From: Bacteroidota bacterium
Lineage (GTDB): Bacteria > Bacteroidota > Bacteroidia > AKYH767-A > 2013-40CM-41-45
Length of the DNA: 64,000 nt
Direction of reading: 5' to 3'
Assembly: GCA_016721305.1 (NCBI GenBank)
Contig: JADKIH010000023.1
Location: forward strand, 124,001-188,000
Both the position numbers and the translations under genes were made by a program. The notes below the pieces were generated by a model. The model saw only the letters and a list, made by a program, of their open reading frames with translations, ran no database searches and had not been told where the DNA came from. Below, in pieces: positions 25,798 through 35,458 of this stretch. Within the stretch, counting starts at the first letter, position 1, and each line of letters begins with the position of its first letter.

Positions 25798-27225
25798 ATG
25801 GTCTTTAGTAGCATCATATTCTTATTGTACTTCTTGCCGGCGTTCTTACTGACGTATTATCTAATTGATAAGAGGTACAAAAACATTGCGATACTGGCAT
25901 TCAGCATCTTCTTTTATAGCTGGGGTGCTCCCAAATTTATTTTCGTGATTTTAGGAACTACTCTGATCGATTTTTTTCTGGTCAGACTGATGGCAGAAAC
26001 ATCAACCAGGTTGCGTCGGCGCATTTTGCTTACTATTTCGGTTTCCTTGAATTTAGGCCTTCTGTTTTATTTTAAGTACTCAAATTTTTTTATTGAAAAC
26101 GTAAACGGATTGCTGTCGGTTTTCGGATCTAAACATATAAATTGGACGAAGCTGGTTTTACCTATCGGTATTTCATTTTATACTTTTGAAACGATTACAT
26201 ACGTTGTTGATGTTTATCGAGGCGTTCATAAGCCATTGAAGAATTTTTGGGATTATCAGTTGTACATTATCTTATTCCCTAAACTGATTGCCGGCCCGAT
26301 TATCCGTTATCATGATCTGGCAGATCAAATAACAGATCGTTCAGCGAATGAAACGGTGGATAATCGGCTGACCGGTTTTTACCGCTTTGTTATCGGATTG
26401 GCCAAAAAAGTACTTATTGCAAATCACATGGGGCTGCTGGCAGATTCTGTTTTTGCCGGAGACTACTCTCAGCTGAATACCTATTCTGCGTGGATGGGAA
26501 TATTAGCCTATACATTTCAGATTTACTTTGATTTTTCAGGGTACTCTGATATGGCGATTGGAATTGGGAAAATGATTGGATTCCGTTTTCCTGAAAACTT
26601 CGACAATCCGTATGTATCCAGGAGCATCACTGAATTTTGGCGACGCTGGCACATTTCATTAGGGTCGTGGATGCGAAACTATTTGTACATACCTCTCGGC
26701 GGAAACAAAGTTGGGAGTAAGCGTCGATTGTATTTTAATTTATGGTTTGTGTTTCTTGCTTCGGGTTTATGGCATGGAGCATCATGGAGTTTTATACTTT
26801 GGGGCGCCTATCATGGCTTGTTCCTGGTGCTAGAACGAATATTCCTGCTGAAATTCTATGAAAGGATTGGAAAATTCTTAAGTACTCTATTTACCTTCCT
26901 TGTTGTTTTAATCGGCTGGGTGTTTTTTAGAGTTGAGCGAGTTGCTGATGCTTTTGCGTATCTCAAAAAAATGTTTTCGGTATCACTATATAAGAACACA
27001 TTTAACTTTAACACGGAATACTATGTGTTTTTAGGCCTGGCTCTTGTTTTTGCTTTCTTTACTTACGGTTCGAAGGGAAGGAAGATCATGGAAGGCGTTT
27101 ATTTCGGGAATTACTCACTGAAGAAACACTTTGCGATGACTCTTGTTGTCGTCCTCTTGTTTATTATATCTGTCAGTTCAATTACTTCTTTTGGTTTTAA
27201 TCCATTCATTTACTTCAGATTTTAG
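25798..27225 (+). CDS. MBOAT-family O-acyltransferase (AlgI/PatA-like), copy 1
   Basis: 475 residues from the ATG at 25798, chosen because the paralogue at 56553 begins with the same MVFSS; the frame is open a little further upstream. About ten hydrophobic segments. Catalytic region: FWRRWHISLGSWMRNYLYIP with H285 and LWHGASWSFILWG with H326, the invariant MBOAT His. It is expected to pass acetyl (or another acyl) groups from the cytosol across the inner membrane for O-acylation of an exported polymer. The AlgX/AlgJ-like partner starts two bases after the stop. The conserved YMWG/YSWGAPKF block near residue 40 is also present. Confidence 0.9.
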   Translation: MVFSSIIFLLYFLPAFLLTYYLIDKRYKNIAILAFSIFFYSWGAPKFIFVILGTTLIDFFLVRLMAETSTRLRRRILLTISVSLNLGLLFYFKYSNFFIENVNGLLSVFGSKHINWTKLVLPIGISFYTFETITYVVDVYRGVHKPLKNFWDYQLYIILFPKLIAGPIIRYHDLADQITDRSANETVDNRLTGFYRFVIGLAKKVLIANHMGLLADSVFAGDYSQLNTYSAWMGILAYTFQIYFDFSGYSDMAIGIGKMIGFRFPENFDNPYVSRSITEFWRRWHISLGSWMRNYLYIPLGGNKVGSKRRLYFNLWFVFLASGLWHGASWSFILWGAYHGLFLVLERIFLLKFYERIGKFLSTLFTFLVVLIGWVFFRVERVADAFAYLKKMFSVSLYKNTFNFNTEYYVFLGLALVFAFFTYGSKGRKIMEGVYFGNYSLKKHFAMTLVVVLLFIISVSSITSFGFNPFIYFRF

Positions 27226-27227
27226 CG

Positions 27228-28535
27228 ATGGAACAGAGAACAATAAAGACAAAGAAGATATTGTTAGGGGCCATTCTCTTTCTCCTGATCTGTCCATTAA
27301 TTCAAAACAAGCTTCAGCTTCTAAGTCTGGAGCCATTGAAAGGCGATATCCGCAAACCCGAGAGAAGTCAGTTTTCTCTGAGTCGGTGGTTTTCCGGAGA
27401 CTATCAAATCGGCCAGGAGAAATATTTGAATGAGACATTCGGTTTCAGAAGTACTATGGTGAGAGTTAATAATCAACTTGCATATAACGTATTTAATGAA
27501 GCAAAGGCGAATGGTGTCATTATAGGAAAGGATAACTACCTCTTTGAAATTAATTATATCAAAGCATATTACGGAACAGATTTTATCGGCGCTGTCAGCA
27601 TCAGAGAGCGGATGAAGCAACTGAAATTTGTTCAGGATACTTTAGCAAAAATGAATAAAACATTGCTATTGGTTTTCGCTCCCGGCAAAGCATCCTTTTA
27701 TCCTGAGTACATTCCGCGTAAATATCATAGAGAGAGAACGACGACCAACATTCAGTTTTTTTCAAAAATGGCCGACAGTCTGGATGTAAATTACATCGAC
27801 TTCAACAAGTATTTTATTTTGAATAAGAATAAGGCAGAATACCCATTGTATCCGAAGTATGGCATTCACTGGAGCTTTTATGGCACTTGTCTGGCAGCTG
27901 ATTCAATGATAAAGAAGCTTGAATTTTTAAGGCACACAGATTTGCATGGTTTTACTCTCGGAGAAATGAATGTCGAAGAGTCAAAGGAAATGGATTATGA
28001 TTTGGCCGACGGTATGAACTTGTTGTTCAAGTTAAAATCGAAGAAAATGGCTTACCCTTTGCTTTATTTTGAAGTTGACAGTACGAAGCCACGTCTTAAT
28101 TCAATGGTAGTGAGTGATAGTTATTATTGGTTGATGTTTAACAATTCATTCTCGAGAACGTTTGGGGAGAACGAGTTTTGGTATTATAATCGACTTATCT
28201 ATCGAGCTAATCACACGGAGATCCGTGATGCGACGAAAGCAAATCTGACTGAAGAGATAGCGAAGAACGATGTTATTGTAATTTTATGTACTGAAGCCAA
28301 TTTAACGAGATTAGGTTGGGGCTTTATTCAGCAAGCCTACAATCTATATTCTGGTCAAGCTCCGGTGCCTGTAATCGAGGAAGAATTTCCTGTGAAAGTC
28401 AAAAACCTGGCGGATTATATAAAGTCGAATCCCGATTGGCGGAAAAGTGTAGAGGCAAAGGCTGCTGCCAAAGGAATCAGTATTGATTCAGTGGCTGTGG
28501 AGGATGCGATCTTTCAAATTCGTCATGAAAGATAG
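27228..28535 (+). CDS. AlgX/AlgJ-like O-acetylation protein (SGNH-type), copy 1
   Basis: 435 residues with an N-terminal signal-anchor (about 10-25). The AlgX-type SGNH region includes VFAPGKASFYPEYIP, YGIHWSFYG with H214, and VVSDSYYW with S298 as the likely nucleophile. The canonical Asp two residues before the His (DxHW) is Gly here, as in the paralogue at 57979. Predicted to act in the periplasm with the MBOAT protein to transfer acyl groups to a polysaccharide. Not an alginate locus: no polymerase or export genes are near. Confidence 0.8.
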   Translation: MEQRTIKTKKILLGAILFLLICPLIQNKLQLLSLEPLKGDIRKPERSQFSLSRWFSGDYQIGQEKYLNETFGFRSTMVRVNNQLAYNVFNEAKANGVIIGKDNYLFEINYIKAYYGTDFIGAVSIRERMKQLKFVQDTLAKMNKTLLLVFAPGKASFYPEYIPRKYHRERTTTNIQFFSKMADSLDVNYIDFNKYFILNKNKAEYPLYPKYGIHWSFYGTCLAADSMIKKLEFLRHTDLHGFTLGEMNVEESKEMDYDLADGMNLLFKLKSKKMAYPLLYFEVDSTKPRLNSMVVSDSYYWLMFNNSFSRTFGENEFWYYNRLIYRANHTEIRDATKANLTEEIAKNDVIVILCTEANLTRLGWGFIQQAYNLYSGQAPVPVIEEEFPVKVKNLADYIKSNPDWRKSVEAKAAAKGISIDSVAVEDAIFQIRHER

Positions 28536-28723
28536 TTGTCAAATCTTAATCTTTTGTGATTTCAGGTTAACGGTTTAGGGATTATTTGTATTTTTAAGTT
28601 ATGGAAAGAAGTAGATTTCGACGTAATTGCTCTTTGCTTTTGTTCTAAATTTTACTTCCATCTTATTTGCAACCCTCTTATTTTAATTCTATGCCATTTT
28701 TTAAAAGCGGCATTTTAAAAACG

Positions 28724-30223
28724 ATGAATAAAATGACAGCAAAGCACTTTTTCTTTTTATTGATGTTGAGTAGTGTCACTTTTATTTCCTCTGCTCAATC
28801 ATGGCAATGGGCATACTCCTCCGGCATGCCTACGCGCACAAATGCCATTGCGTTTAAGAAAGATCTCAACGGAGATTTCTATTTGGCATCGTACACTGAT
28901 TCCAATAATCTTCGCGTCGCAACTTATTTGCAAAAAAGGGATGATGCACAACAGCTTCTATGGCAAAAACAAATCACCGGCGAAGTATCCTTTTCGGATA
29001 TTGAAGTCAATGCGAGTAATCATGTAATTGCTGTGGGCTTCTTTATTGGGAACATTGATGTTGATGGAACAACACTTACTTCAATTTCATCTACAAAGAA
29101 TAGCGCATTTATTTTTGAATGTGATGAAGCAGGAGTAATTCAGTGGGTCCACAGTTTTAATCCTATTAATGGAGACTATCGAAGTGGCGATTTATTTATC
29201 AGTTCAGACGGATCGATGTACCTCACTTCACAGGTTTCCGGTTCGTTTGGCGGCTGTGCATTTCATAAGCTCAATTCTCAAGGCGATATCGTTAAAAGTG
29301 AATTCAATAACGATTTTTTGATTCGGACTTTTTCACATATTCTCGCCGACTCGGTTGGAAATGTTTACCTAAGCGGCACTTGCAGCTCCACTGCAATGTT
29401 TGATACCATTCAGGCTAATCTTACATTGTCGTATGAAAACTTTCTGGTAAAATATGATTCGTCGTTTACTGCTCAATGGCTTCGGACAAGCGAGTATATA
29501 ACTTTTGATCACAACAATTCTCTCGTTGCAAGCGGAAACAAATTGTATTGGGGCGTGGATGAGTTTACCGCCAATCCGGACACGATTCAGATTTATGTTT
29601 ACGATTATTCAGGAAGTTTGATCCGGAAAGTTGCCGGACCGATGCCTGATTCGTTTTTCCCTTCATTTACATTTACCGTAAATTCTTCCGGTGAATTATT
29701 TATGGCAGTGAATATTTACACTCGTGTTTATTGCTATCACTATGATTCTTCATTCAACATTGACTGGAGCGACACATTATATACTTCAACGTCCGGCTTT
29801 CCTTTTGAACATGGGCTTACAGTTGATGACTCTTCGTTTTATTTGGCGGCGTTGTATTTTTCCGACACATTGCAGATTGGTAATACAATGCTTGTAAATC
29901 CAAACTCGGCAGGACACGCATCTGACATTTTCGTAGCAAAGTGGAGTGAACAACTATCTAATTCGGTTACCGAACTCAATGATAATTCGAATTTAGTTAG
30001 TGTATATCCTAATCCGGCTAGTGAGGAATTAAATGTACAGCTCTACGGTTCACCTGAAGCAGATATTTCAATTTATAGCACGCTTAGCCGATTGGTTTAT
30101 CATTCTAAACTCAAAGGGACGGAATTAAAAATTCCTCTGGAAAATTTACTGAGTGGTATTTATTTTATGGAGATAAATTGTGAAGGTTTGCATACCGTCG
30201 TCAAAAAATTAGTTGTTCAATAG
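28724..30223 (+). CDS. T9SS-sorted secreted propeller-like protein
   Basis: The ATG at 28724 is preferred over upstream TTG/ATG codons because it gives a compact signal peptide (MNKMTAKHFFFLLML...SSAQ). 499 residues. Repeated strand units such as YLQKRDDAQQLLWQKQITGE, FECDEAGVIQWVHSF, DSVGNVYLSGTCSS and YDSSFTAQWLR mark a propeller of the SBBP-like kind. The T9SS sorting domain begins at YPNPASEELNVQL and ends KKLVVQ. Similar overall to the genes at 14177 and 20197. Stand-alone gene. Confidence 0.8.
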   Translation: MNKMTAKHFFFLLMLSSVTFISSAQSWQWAYSSGMPTRTNAIAFKKDLNGDFYLASYTDSNNLRVATYLQKRDDAQQLLWQKQITGEVSFSDIEVNASNHVIAVGFFIGNIDVDGTTLTSISSTKNSAFIFECDEAGVIQWVHSFNPINGDYRSGDLFISSDGSMYLTSQVSGSFGGCAFHKLNSQGDIVKSEFNNDFLIRTFSHILADSVGNVYLSGTCSSTAMFDTIQANLTLSYENFLVKYDSSFTAQWLRTSEYITFDHNNSLVASGNKLYWGVDEFTANPDTIQIYVYDYSGSLIRKVAGPMPDSFFPSFTFTVNSSGELFMAVNIYTRVYCYHYDSSFNIDWSDTLYTSTSGFPFEHGLTVDDSSFYLAALYFSDTLQIGNTMLVNPNSAGHASDIFVAKWSEQLSNSVTELNDNSNLVSVYPNPASEELNVQLYGSPEADISIYSTLSRLVYHSKLKGTELKIPLENLLSGIYFMEINCEGLHTVVKKLVVQ

Positions 30224-30259
30224 ACAAGTAATTTATGACAAAAACTATATCCAAGAAAA

Positions 30260-30823
30260 ATGAGTAACGATTCCGGAGAGCAAGTACGCGGCACCAAATA
30301 TCTTTTTACTTCACAACGACTAGGTTTCAGAAACTGGCTAGCGATTGATCTTGAACCGTTGTCTGCCATTAATGCCGATCCAAAAGTAATGGAGTTTTTT
30401 CCGGCAACACAGTCTGTGGAGCATACAAAAGGCTTTATTGAAAGAATGCAGAAGCAATTCTTGGAAAGAGGATATTGCTATTTTGCTGCATGTAAGTTGG
30501 AAAACGATGAGCTGATTGGCTTTATTGGAATCAATCTTCAAACATTTGAATCGGATTTTACGCCGTGTGTCGATATTGGATGGCGGTTGAAATACTCTGA
30601 ATGGGGAAATGGCTATGCCACAGAAGGCGCACGAAGATGCCTTGAATACGCGTTAGATGAATTGTCGATAAAGGAAGTGTTTTCAATTGCTTCTAAAATC
30701 AATCTCAGATCAATCCATATTATGAAAAAGATCGGCATGAAAGAGATTCGACATTTTATTTTTCCGGCATTGAAAGGGGATGAACGATTGCAGGAATGTG
30801 TTTTATATAAAGTCACAAGATGA
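30260..30823 (+). CDS. GNAT N-acetyltransferase (RimJ/RimL-like)
   Basis: 187 residues. RimJ/RimL-type GNAT order: LFTSQRLGFRNW, DPKVMEFFP, GFIERMQKQFLERGYCYFA, LIGFIGI, the acetyl-CoA loop region WRLKYSEWGNGYATEGARRCLEYA, and SIHIMKKIGM. The usual targets are N-terminal amines or antibiotics and other small amines; the acceptor is unknown. 36 bases after the upstream T9SS gene, with no obvious functional link. Confidence 0.85.
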   Translation: MSNDSGEQVRGTKYLFTSQRLGFRNWLAIDLEPLSAINADPKVMEFFPATQSVEHTKGFIERMQKQFLERGYCYFAACKLENDELIGFIGINLQTFESDFTPCVDIGWRLKYSEWGNGYATEGARRCLEYALDELSIKEVFSIASKINLRSIHIMKKIGMKEIRHFIFPALKGDERLQECVLYKVTR

Positions 30824-30868
30824 AATAATATCTAAAATTAGTCGTTGATCTGATTAAATATTTCATTT

Positions 30869-32491
30869 ATGCTCTTCCGCTTTATTTTAACTTTCTCTTT
30901 TATTTGTCTGCTTAGCATAACGACCATTGCTCAAACCACTATTTCCGGATTTGTAACTGAGCAAGGAAATTCTTCACGACTTGCTTATGTTAACCTTGGA
31001 GTCAAAGGCAAGAGTATTGGAACTGTCACTGATGTCGAAGGGAGATTTAGCCTGCAAATTCCACAGGGTCTGGAAATGGAAACACTTACCTTCTCTTTAG
31101 TAGGTTATTATGAGAACACAATTTCTATCCGGGAATTGGAAGGACGAGCAGTACCCGAAATTTCATTAAAGCGAAAAATAACTCAACTGCCGGCAGTAAC
31201 TATTTCAGATCATAAACTCGTTGAGAAGAGTTTTGGGATTTACAAAAGTCACGCTTTGCTTCATTTTACGGATGGTAGTACCAATCAAAGCGACATTTTT
31301 GAAATTGCGCAGATTATCAATTTGGATTCAACACCTGCAAGGATAACTTCGTTAAATCTTCATGTGAATGACTCTCGAAGGGATAGCGGAATGTTTAGGA
31401 TAAATTTCTATAGTTTAAATGACGGCCGACCTGGAGAGCGATTAGTAGAGCAAAGCATCATTCAAACAAAGGCTATACGTGAAGGTTGGTTAACTTTCGA
31501 TTTGAGAGAACATAATTTATATCTAAAAGGAAAGTTTGTTGCAGCCATCGAATTCCTGCCGAATAAAAAAACTAAACAACCTGTTTATTATGAAGTCAAA
31601 TTAGGTGGTTCTGCGAAGAGTTTTGTCAGAACTAATAGCCAGGGAGAATGGAGTGTGCCACCGCATCATTACAGAATGTATCTCACTGCGATGGTTGCTG
31701 ATAAGAAAAGCAAAAAAGAAAAGGAAAATTCCGAAGAGCGAGAGTCATCTCCGTCGTTTAGGATGTATTCGGAAATGGTAAAAGACTCATTTTCTATTTT
31801 TGTTGCAACACCTGTTAATTATAAGCCTGAAGAGAAGTATCCTGTTATCTACTTGCTCGACGCCAACGCTTATTTTGATCTCGTCGCTGACCTGGTAAAG
31901 GAATTAAAGAAGGAAGTGATTGTAGTTGGCATTGGTTATGAAAATGGTTTTTTAATGGATTCGTTACGCGATAGAGATTTTACGTATCCCAAAGCCTTGC
32001 CCTCTGATAGTTTTCGGGTAAGCGGAGGCGGTAAACAGTTTTTGACTTTTATCACACAGGAACTTATACCAATGATGGAGGAAAGGTATGCTACTGACAC
32101 AGCTGAACGAACTCTCATGGGGCATTCCTTAGGAGGATATTTTTCATTGTTTGCGATGGAGCAAGCAATGGAAAATGGGAATGGAGTATTTAAAAATTAT
32201 GTAGCAGCTAGTCCGTCGCTGGATTACTGCGACAAATATTTGGAAAAGCAACTCTCGTATAAAGTACATTCTGAAACCAAACTTCATCTATATATTTCAT
32301 TTGGCGGCCGTGAAGATTCGGAAGAGGGAGGGACGGGAAGTAAGGGAGCTGACGATTTCAATTCCTTCACCCGGATTATTGACGACAGTCGTCATCTCAA
32401 CATAGAAGTTTCCAAACAATTATTTCCAAATTACGGCCACATGGAAACAGCGATTCCCGGTTTTGAAAAGGCGATTCGATTGTTTTATTAG
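30869..32491 (+). CDS. Secreted esterase with carboxypeptidase-like regulatory domain
   Basis: 540 residues: signal peptide of about 22 residues ending TIAQ; a CarboxypepD_reg-like beta-sandwich at 24-100 (TISGFVTEQGNSSRLAYV); a middle jelly-roll-like region (about 115-275); and a putative-esterase (alpha/beta hydrolase) domain at about 300-540 with YPVIYLLDANAYFD, RDFTYPKA, the nucleophile elbow GHSLGGYFSLF, and a late GHMETAIPGF containing a likely catalytic His. The hydrolase part resembles the free-standing protein at 51887. Substrate unknown; siderophore or carbohydrate esters are family possibilities only. Confidence 0.8.
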   Translation: MLFRFILTFSFICLLSITTIAQTTISGFVTEQGNSSRLAYVNLGVKGKSIGTVTDVEGRFSLQIPQGLEMETLTFSLVGYYENTISIRELEGRAVPEISLKRKITQLPAVTISDHKLVEKSFGIYKSHALLHFTDGSTNQSDIFEIAQIINLDSTPARITSLNLHVNDSRRDSGMFRINFYSLNDGRPGERLVEQSIIQTKAIREGWLTFDLREHNLYLKGKFVAAIEFLPNKKTKQPVYYEVKLGGSAKSFVRTNSQGEWSVPPHHYRMYLTAMVADKKSKKEKENSEERESSPSFRMYSEMVKDSFSIFVATPVNYKPEEKYPVIYLLDANAYFDLVADLVKELKKEVIVVGIGYENGFLMDSLRDRDFTYPKALPSDSFRVSGGGKQFLTFITQELIPMMEERYATDTAERTLMGHSLGGYFSLFAMEQAMENGNGVFKNYVAASPSLDYCDKYLEKQLSYKVHSETKLHLYISFGGREDSEEGGTGSKGADDFNSFTRIIDDSRHLNIEVSKQLFPNYGHMETAIPGFEKAIRLFY

Positions 32492-32526
32492 TAAGAAAGG
32501 TGAAGCGTTTTTGATTGGAAGAATCT

Positions 32527-33939
32527 CTACTTCATAGCCAGCTTTCCCAAAATCTTCAAAGCATCTTCCACTTTTTCATTCCACAAAAGGCCGCAACTAA
32601 GCTTCAGGCAATTATTATACTGATTTTGCAATGAAAACATACGTCCCGGAGCAATGCTGATTTTATTTGCCATTGCAGTATTGTAGAGCTCAATAGTGTC
32701 AGCTTTTTTACGAAGTTCTAGCCATAAGTGAAGGCCACCCTGCGGATTTGTTACTTTCGTATCGTCAGGAAAATATTGACTTATGCAGCGGAGGAATTGC
32801 AAAGAGCTTCGGTGAAGAGACTGCCGCAATTTCCGCAGGTGATTTTCATAACGGTCATTTTCCAAAAAGCTGCCGATAGCCTCATGAGTAATAGACGTAG
32901 CATAAAGCGTGTGATAATATTTTATTCTTGCAATTTTATCTTTGAACTTACCGGGAGCTACCCAACCTACGCGATAACCCGGCGCAAGAGTTTTGGAAAA
33001 GGAGCTGCACAAGAGTACGATTCCGCTTTCGTCGAAAGTTTTACAACAGCTTGGACGATGCGTTCCAAAATAGAGGTCGCCGAACAAGTCATCTTCAATA
33101 AGAGGAACGTTGTGTTTTTCCATCAGCTTCACCACGGCCTTTTTGTTTTCATCGGGCATGCAACTTCCTAACGGATTACTGAAATTGGAAACCAGAATAC
33201 ATAATTTTACTTTTTTCTTTTCCAGTGTTTTTTTTAGGGCTTCAATTTCAATTCCTGTAACCGGATTTGTAGGGAGTTCGAGAACATTCAAGCCAAGACT
33301 TTTTGCCAAATGCAAAAGGCCGAAATAAACAGGACTTTCCATTATAATCGTATCACCTTTTTCAGCTAAGGCAAGCATGCAGAAGGAAATCGCCTCCATG
33401 CTTCCTGAAGTGGTGATGATATCATCTTCCTTCAGATTTCCGCCCCACATTAATGAACGAAAAGCAATTTGCTTCTTTAGAGTTCCATTGCCACTTTTGT
33501 CATAGTTCAATCCGCTGTCCGAAAGTTTTCTGGTCGCATTCACAAGTGCCTTATTTAATTTGGCTACAGGCAAGAGCTCCAATGCAGGAACTCCTGTCGA
33601 CAGTTCGACCTTTGCTTTGCTGATGTTGTTTCTAAAAGTGAATATGAGATCTTCGATATTGTCGGTGCTATTTGCGATGACAGGTTGACTAGTTTGTGGA
33701 ATGTTTCGAAAATGTTTGTGTGAATACGAAACATAGTAACCCGATTGTGGTCTTGATTCGATAAGACCTCTGCTTTCTAATTCGAAATAGGATTGCTGAG
33801 CAGTACTTAGGCTGACACCTTTTTCGAGGGCCACTGTACGCAACGAAGGAAGTTTGTCGCCAACCTTTAGCACATTGCTATTGATTTTTTGCTCTATGTT
33901 GTTTGCGATTTGCAAGTAAATGTGCAGGCTCTTTGCCAT
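32527..33939 (-). CDS. MocR/PdxR-type transcriptional regulator (GntR-aminotransferase fusion)
   Basis: 470 residues. GntR winged helix at about 1-75 (IANNIEQKINSNVLKVGDKLPSLR region, with LRTVALEKGVSLSTAQQSYFELE), a linker, then a fold-type I aminotransferase domain with ELSTGVPALELLP, ALAEKGDTIIMESPVYFG, SNFSNPLGS and the PLP lysine in SSFSKTLAPGYRVGW. MocR proteins bind PLP as effector and often regulate B6-related or neighbouring metabolic genes. The gene is divergent from a flavin-type oxidase gene at 34049, a classic arrangement for target and regulator. Direct repeats in the spacer are candidate sites. Confidence 0.92.
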   Translation of the reverse strand: MAKSLHIYLQIANNIEQKINSNVLKVGDKLPSLRTVALEKGVSLSTAQQSYFELESRGLIESRPQSGYYVSYSHKHFRNIPQTSQPVIANSTDNIEDLIFTFRNNISKAKVELSTGVPALELLPVAKLNKALVNATRKLSDSGLNYDKSGNGTLKKQIAFRSLMWGGNLKEDDIITTSGSMEAISFCMLALAEKGDTIIMESPVYFGLLHLAKSLGLNVLELPTNPVTGIEIEALKKTLEKKKVKLCILVSNFSNPLGSCMPDENKKAVVKLMEKHNVPLIEDDLFGDLYFGTHRPSCCKTFDESGIVLLCSSFSKTLAPGYRVGWVAPGKFKDKIARIKYYHTLYATSITHEAIGSFLENDRYENHLRKLRQSLHRSSLQFLRCISQYFPDDTKVTNPQGGLHLWLELRKKADTIELYNTAMANKISIAPGRMFSLQNQYNNCLKLSCGLLWNEKVEDALKILGKLAMK

Positions 33940-33951
33940 AATTGTTAAAAT

Positions 33952-33989
33952 TATCTGTACTGGTCAAAATACACGAAATTGTATCTGTA
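33952..33989. promoter_or_regulatory. Direct repeats TATCTGTA, candidate MocR operator
   Basis: TATCTGTA at 33952-33959 and again at 33982-33989, 30 bases apart (about three helical turns), each followed by a TG-rich tail (CTGG, TTGT). They lie between the divergent MocR and oxidase genes. MocR regulators often use paired direct sites. Confidence 0.5.
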
Positions 33990-34048
33990 TTGTTTTGCCA
34001 AATAAACGGAATATTGCCCGATCAATTCAAGAATTCAAAAAATTAATC

Positions 34049-34684
34049 ATGGAATTTAACAAAGTGGTTCGAGGTGCTAAAAGAGAGCACAATGACGAAG
34101 AAAGCGTATACGCCATTCTTGATGCAGGTTTTTTGTGTCATGTTGCATTTCAGCATCAGGGGCAAACAATGATGATTCCAACCGCCTATGGCCGGAAAGA
34201 TGATTCCTTATATATGCATGGATCAACGAAGAATTTCATGTTTAATCAGCTTCTCGATGGACAAACGGCATGTATTTCTGTAACTCATTTAGATGGAATC
34301 GTTCTTGCGCGGTCGTTATTTCATACTTCTGTTAATTATCGTTCCGTAGTTTTATTTGGGAAAGCGGTTTTAGTAGAAGACGAGGACGAGCGAATTGAAG
34401 GCTTGAAAACGATTACAGAAAATATTGTGAAAGGCAGATACGATGAAGTTCCTCTGGGTACAGAGTCCGAATTAAAAGCAACGATGGTGATTAAATTTAC
34501 CATCGAAAGAGCATCCGCCAAAATTCGCACCGGCGGCCCCTTGGCCGATGAAGATATCGATGTAAACATTTGGTCAGGAGTAATTCCGCTCGAGATGAAA
34601 GCTCTGACGCCGATTCAGGATATGAAGTTTGGGAAGCAGTTGGAGCTGAGTGCGAGTGTTGCGTCTTTCTTGGGCGGTAAGTAG
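34049..34684 (+). CDS. Pyridoxamine 5'-phosphate oxidase-family FMN-binding protein
   Basis: 211 residues from the ATG at 34049; the frame is open upstream but overlaps the regulator's promoter. The split-barrel flavin fold is shown by LDAGFLCHVAFQHQGQTMMIPT, YMHGSTKNFMFNQLL, ACISVTHLDGIVLAR, SVNYRSVVLFGKA and a C-terminal WSGVIPL. The family includes nitroimidazole-reductase-like flavin proteins; a true PNPOx role is unproven. The stop codon lies inside the first GTAGTAA unit of the heptamer array that follows. Confidence 0.85.
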   Translation: MEFNKVVRGAKREHNDEESVYAILDAGFLCHVAFQHQGQTMMIPTAYGRKDDSLYMHGSTKNFMFNQLLDGQTACISVTHLDGIVLARSLFHTSVNYRSVVLFGKAVLVEDEDERIEGLKTITENIVKGRYDEVPLGTESELKATMVIKFTIERASAKIRTGGPLADEDIDVNIWSGVIPLEMKALTPIQDMKFGKQLELSASVASFLGGK

Positions 34685-34908
34685 TAAGTGGTAAGTAGTA
34701 AGTAGTAAGTAGTAAGTTGACTTGGAGTAGAGCAGCTAACCGACGATTTACTTCTGGGCCTAAAAACAGTCAACTTACCACTTACTTTATACTACTTACC
34801 AACAAACAGTCAACTTACTACTTACTACTTACCACTTACTACTTACTACTTACTACCGTCCAACAAACAGTCAACTTACTACTTACTACTTACTACTCAC
34901 TACATACT
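34682..34908. repeat. Inverted heptamer arrays (GTAGTAA / TTACTAC)
   Basis: About five GTAGTAA or GTGGTAA units (34682-34717) ending in AAGTTGACTT, then after 50 bases three blocks that start AGTCAACTTAC and continue with TTACTAC-type units (34768-34908). The two halves are complementary, so the spacer could form a long imperfect hairpin. The preceding gene's stop codon TAG is part of the array; the following gene starts 14 bases after it. Confidence 0.9.
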
Positions 34909-34921
34909 AAAACAATGCTGT

Positions 34922-35392
34922 ATGGGCACAATAACCTATCATCGGGTTTCAGCAGATGATTGTGAAATCCTTGCTGAAACACGAATAAGCATGACAATTG
35001 AATTGACGGGAGACCAACCCCAAGAGATAAAAGACAAATTGAAGTTGCAATTGGTGGCTTACTTTAAAAAAGCTACAGAGGACAATACCTGCATTTCCTA
35101 CCTGGCTAAAGTAAACGGGGAGATAGCCGGCATAGGATCTGTTCATCTGCGGGAGATGCCCGGAAATTTTTACAATTTATCCGGTAAGTGGGCCTACGTC
35201 ATGAGTATGTTTACGCTTCCTGCTTTTCGTCGAAAAGGAGTTTGCACGGGAATACTTAAGGTGCTCATGGAAGACGCGCGTAAGGAAGGATTTAATGCTT
35301 TTGAACTTCATGCGAGTACCGAAGGAAAGTTCGTTTACGAGCAAAATGGTTTTCAAGAGCATAAGCAACCCACGTTTCGACGGTACTTTTAA
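34922..35392 (+). CDS. GNAT N-acetyltransferase
   Basis: 156 residues. GNAT core: SYLAKVNGEIAGIGSVHL (strand 4), the acetyl-CoA site VMSMFTLPAFRRKGVCTGILKVLM, then GFNAFELHASTEGKFVYEQNGF. It is a clear paralogue of the gene at 59443 (matching MYT/MFTLPAFRRKG and AFELHA). Acceptor unknown. Placed directly after the heptamer array. Confidence 0.85.
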   Translation: MGTITYHRVSADDCEILAETRISMTIELTGDQPQEIKDKLKLQLVAYFKKATEDNTCISYLAKVNGEIAGIGSVHLREMPGNFYNLSGKWAYVMSMFTLPAFRRKGVCTGILKVLMEDARKEGFNAFELHASTEGKFVYEQNGFQEHKQPTFRRYF

Positions 35393-35458
35393 AATTTGTC
35401 ATTTGTTTCGTTTTAATGTAATCTGTATCTTCCTTGAGAATTTTAATTAATTCTACTT

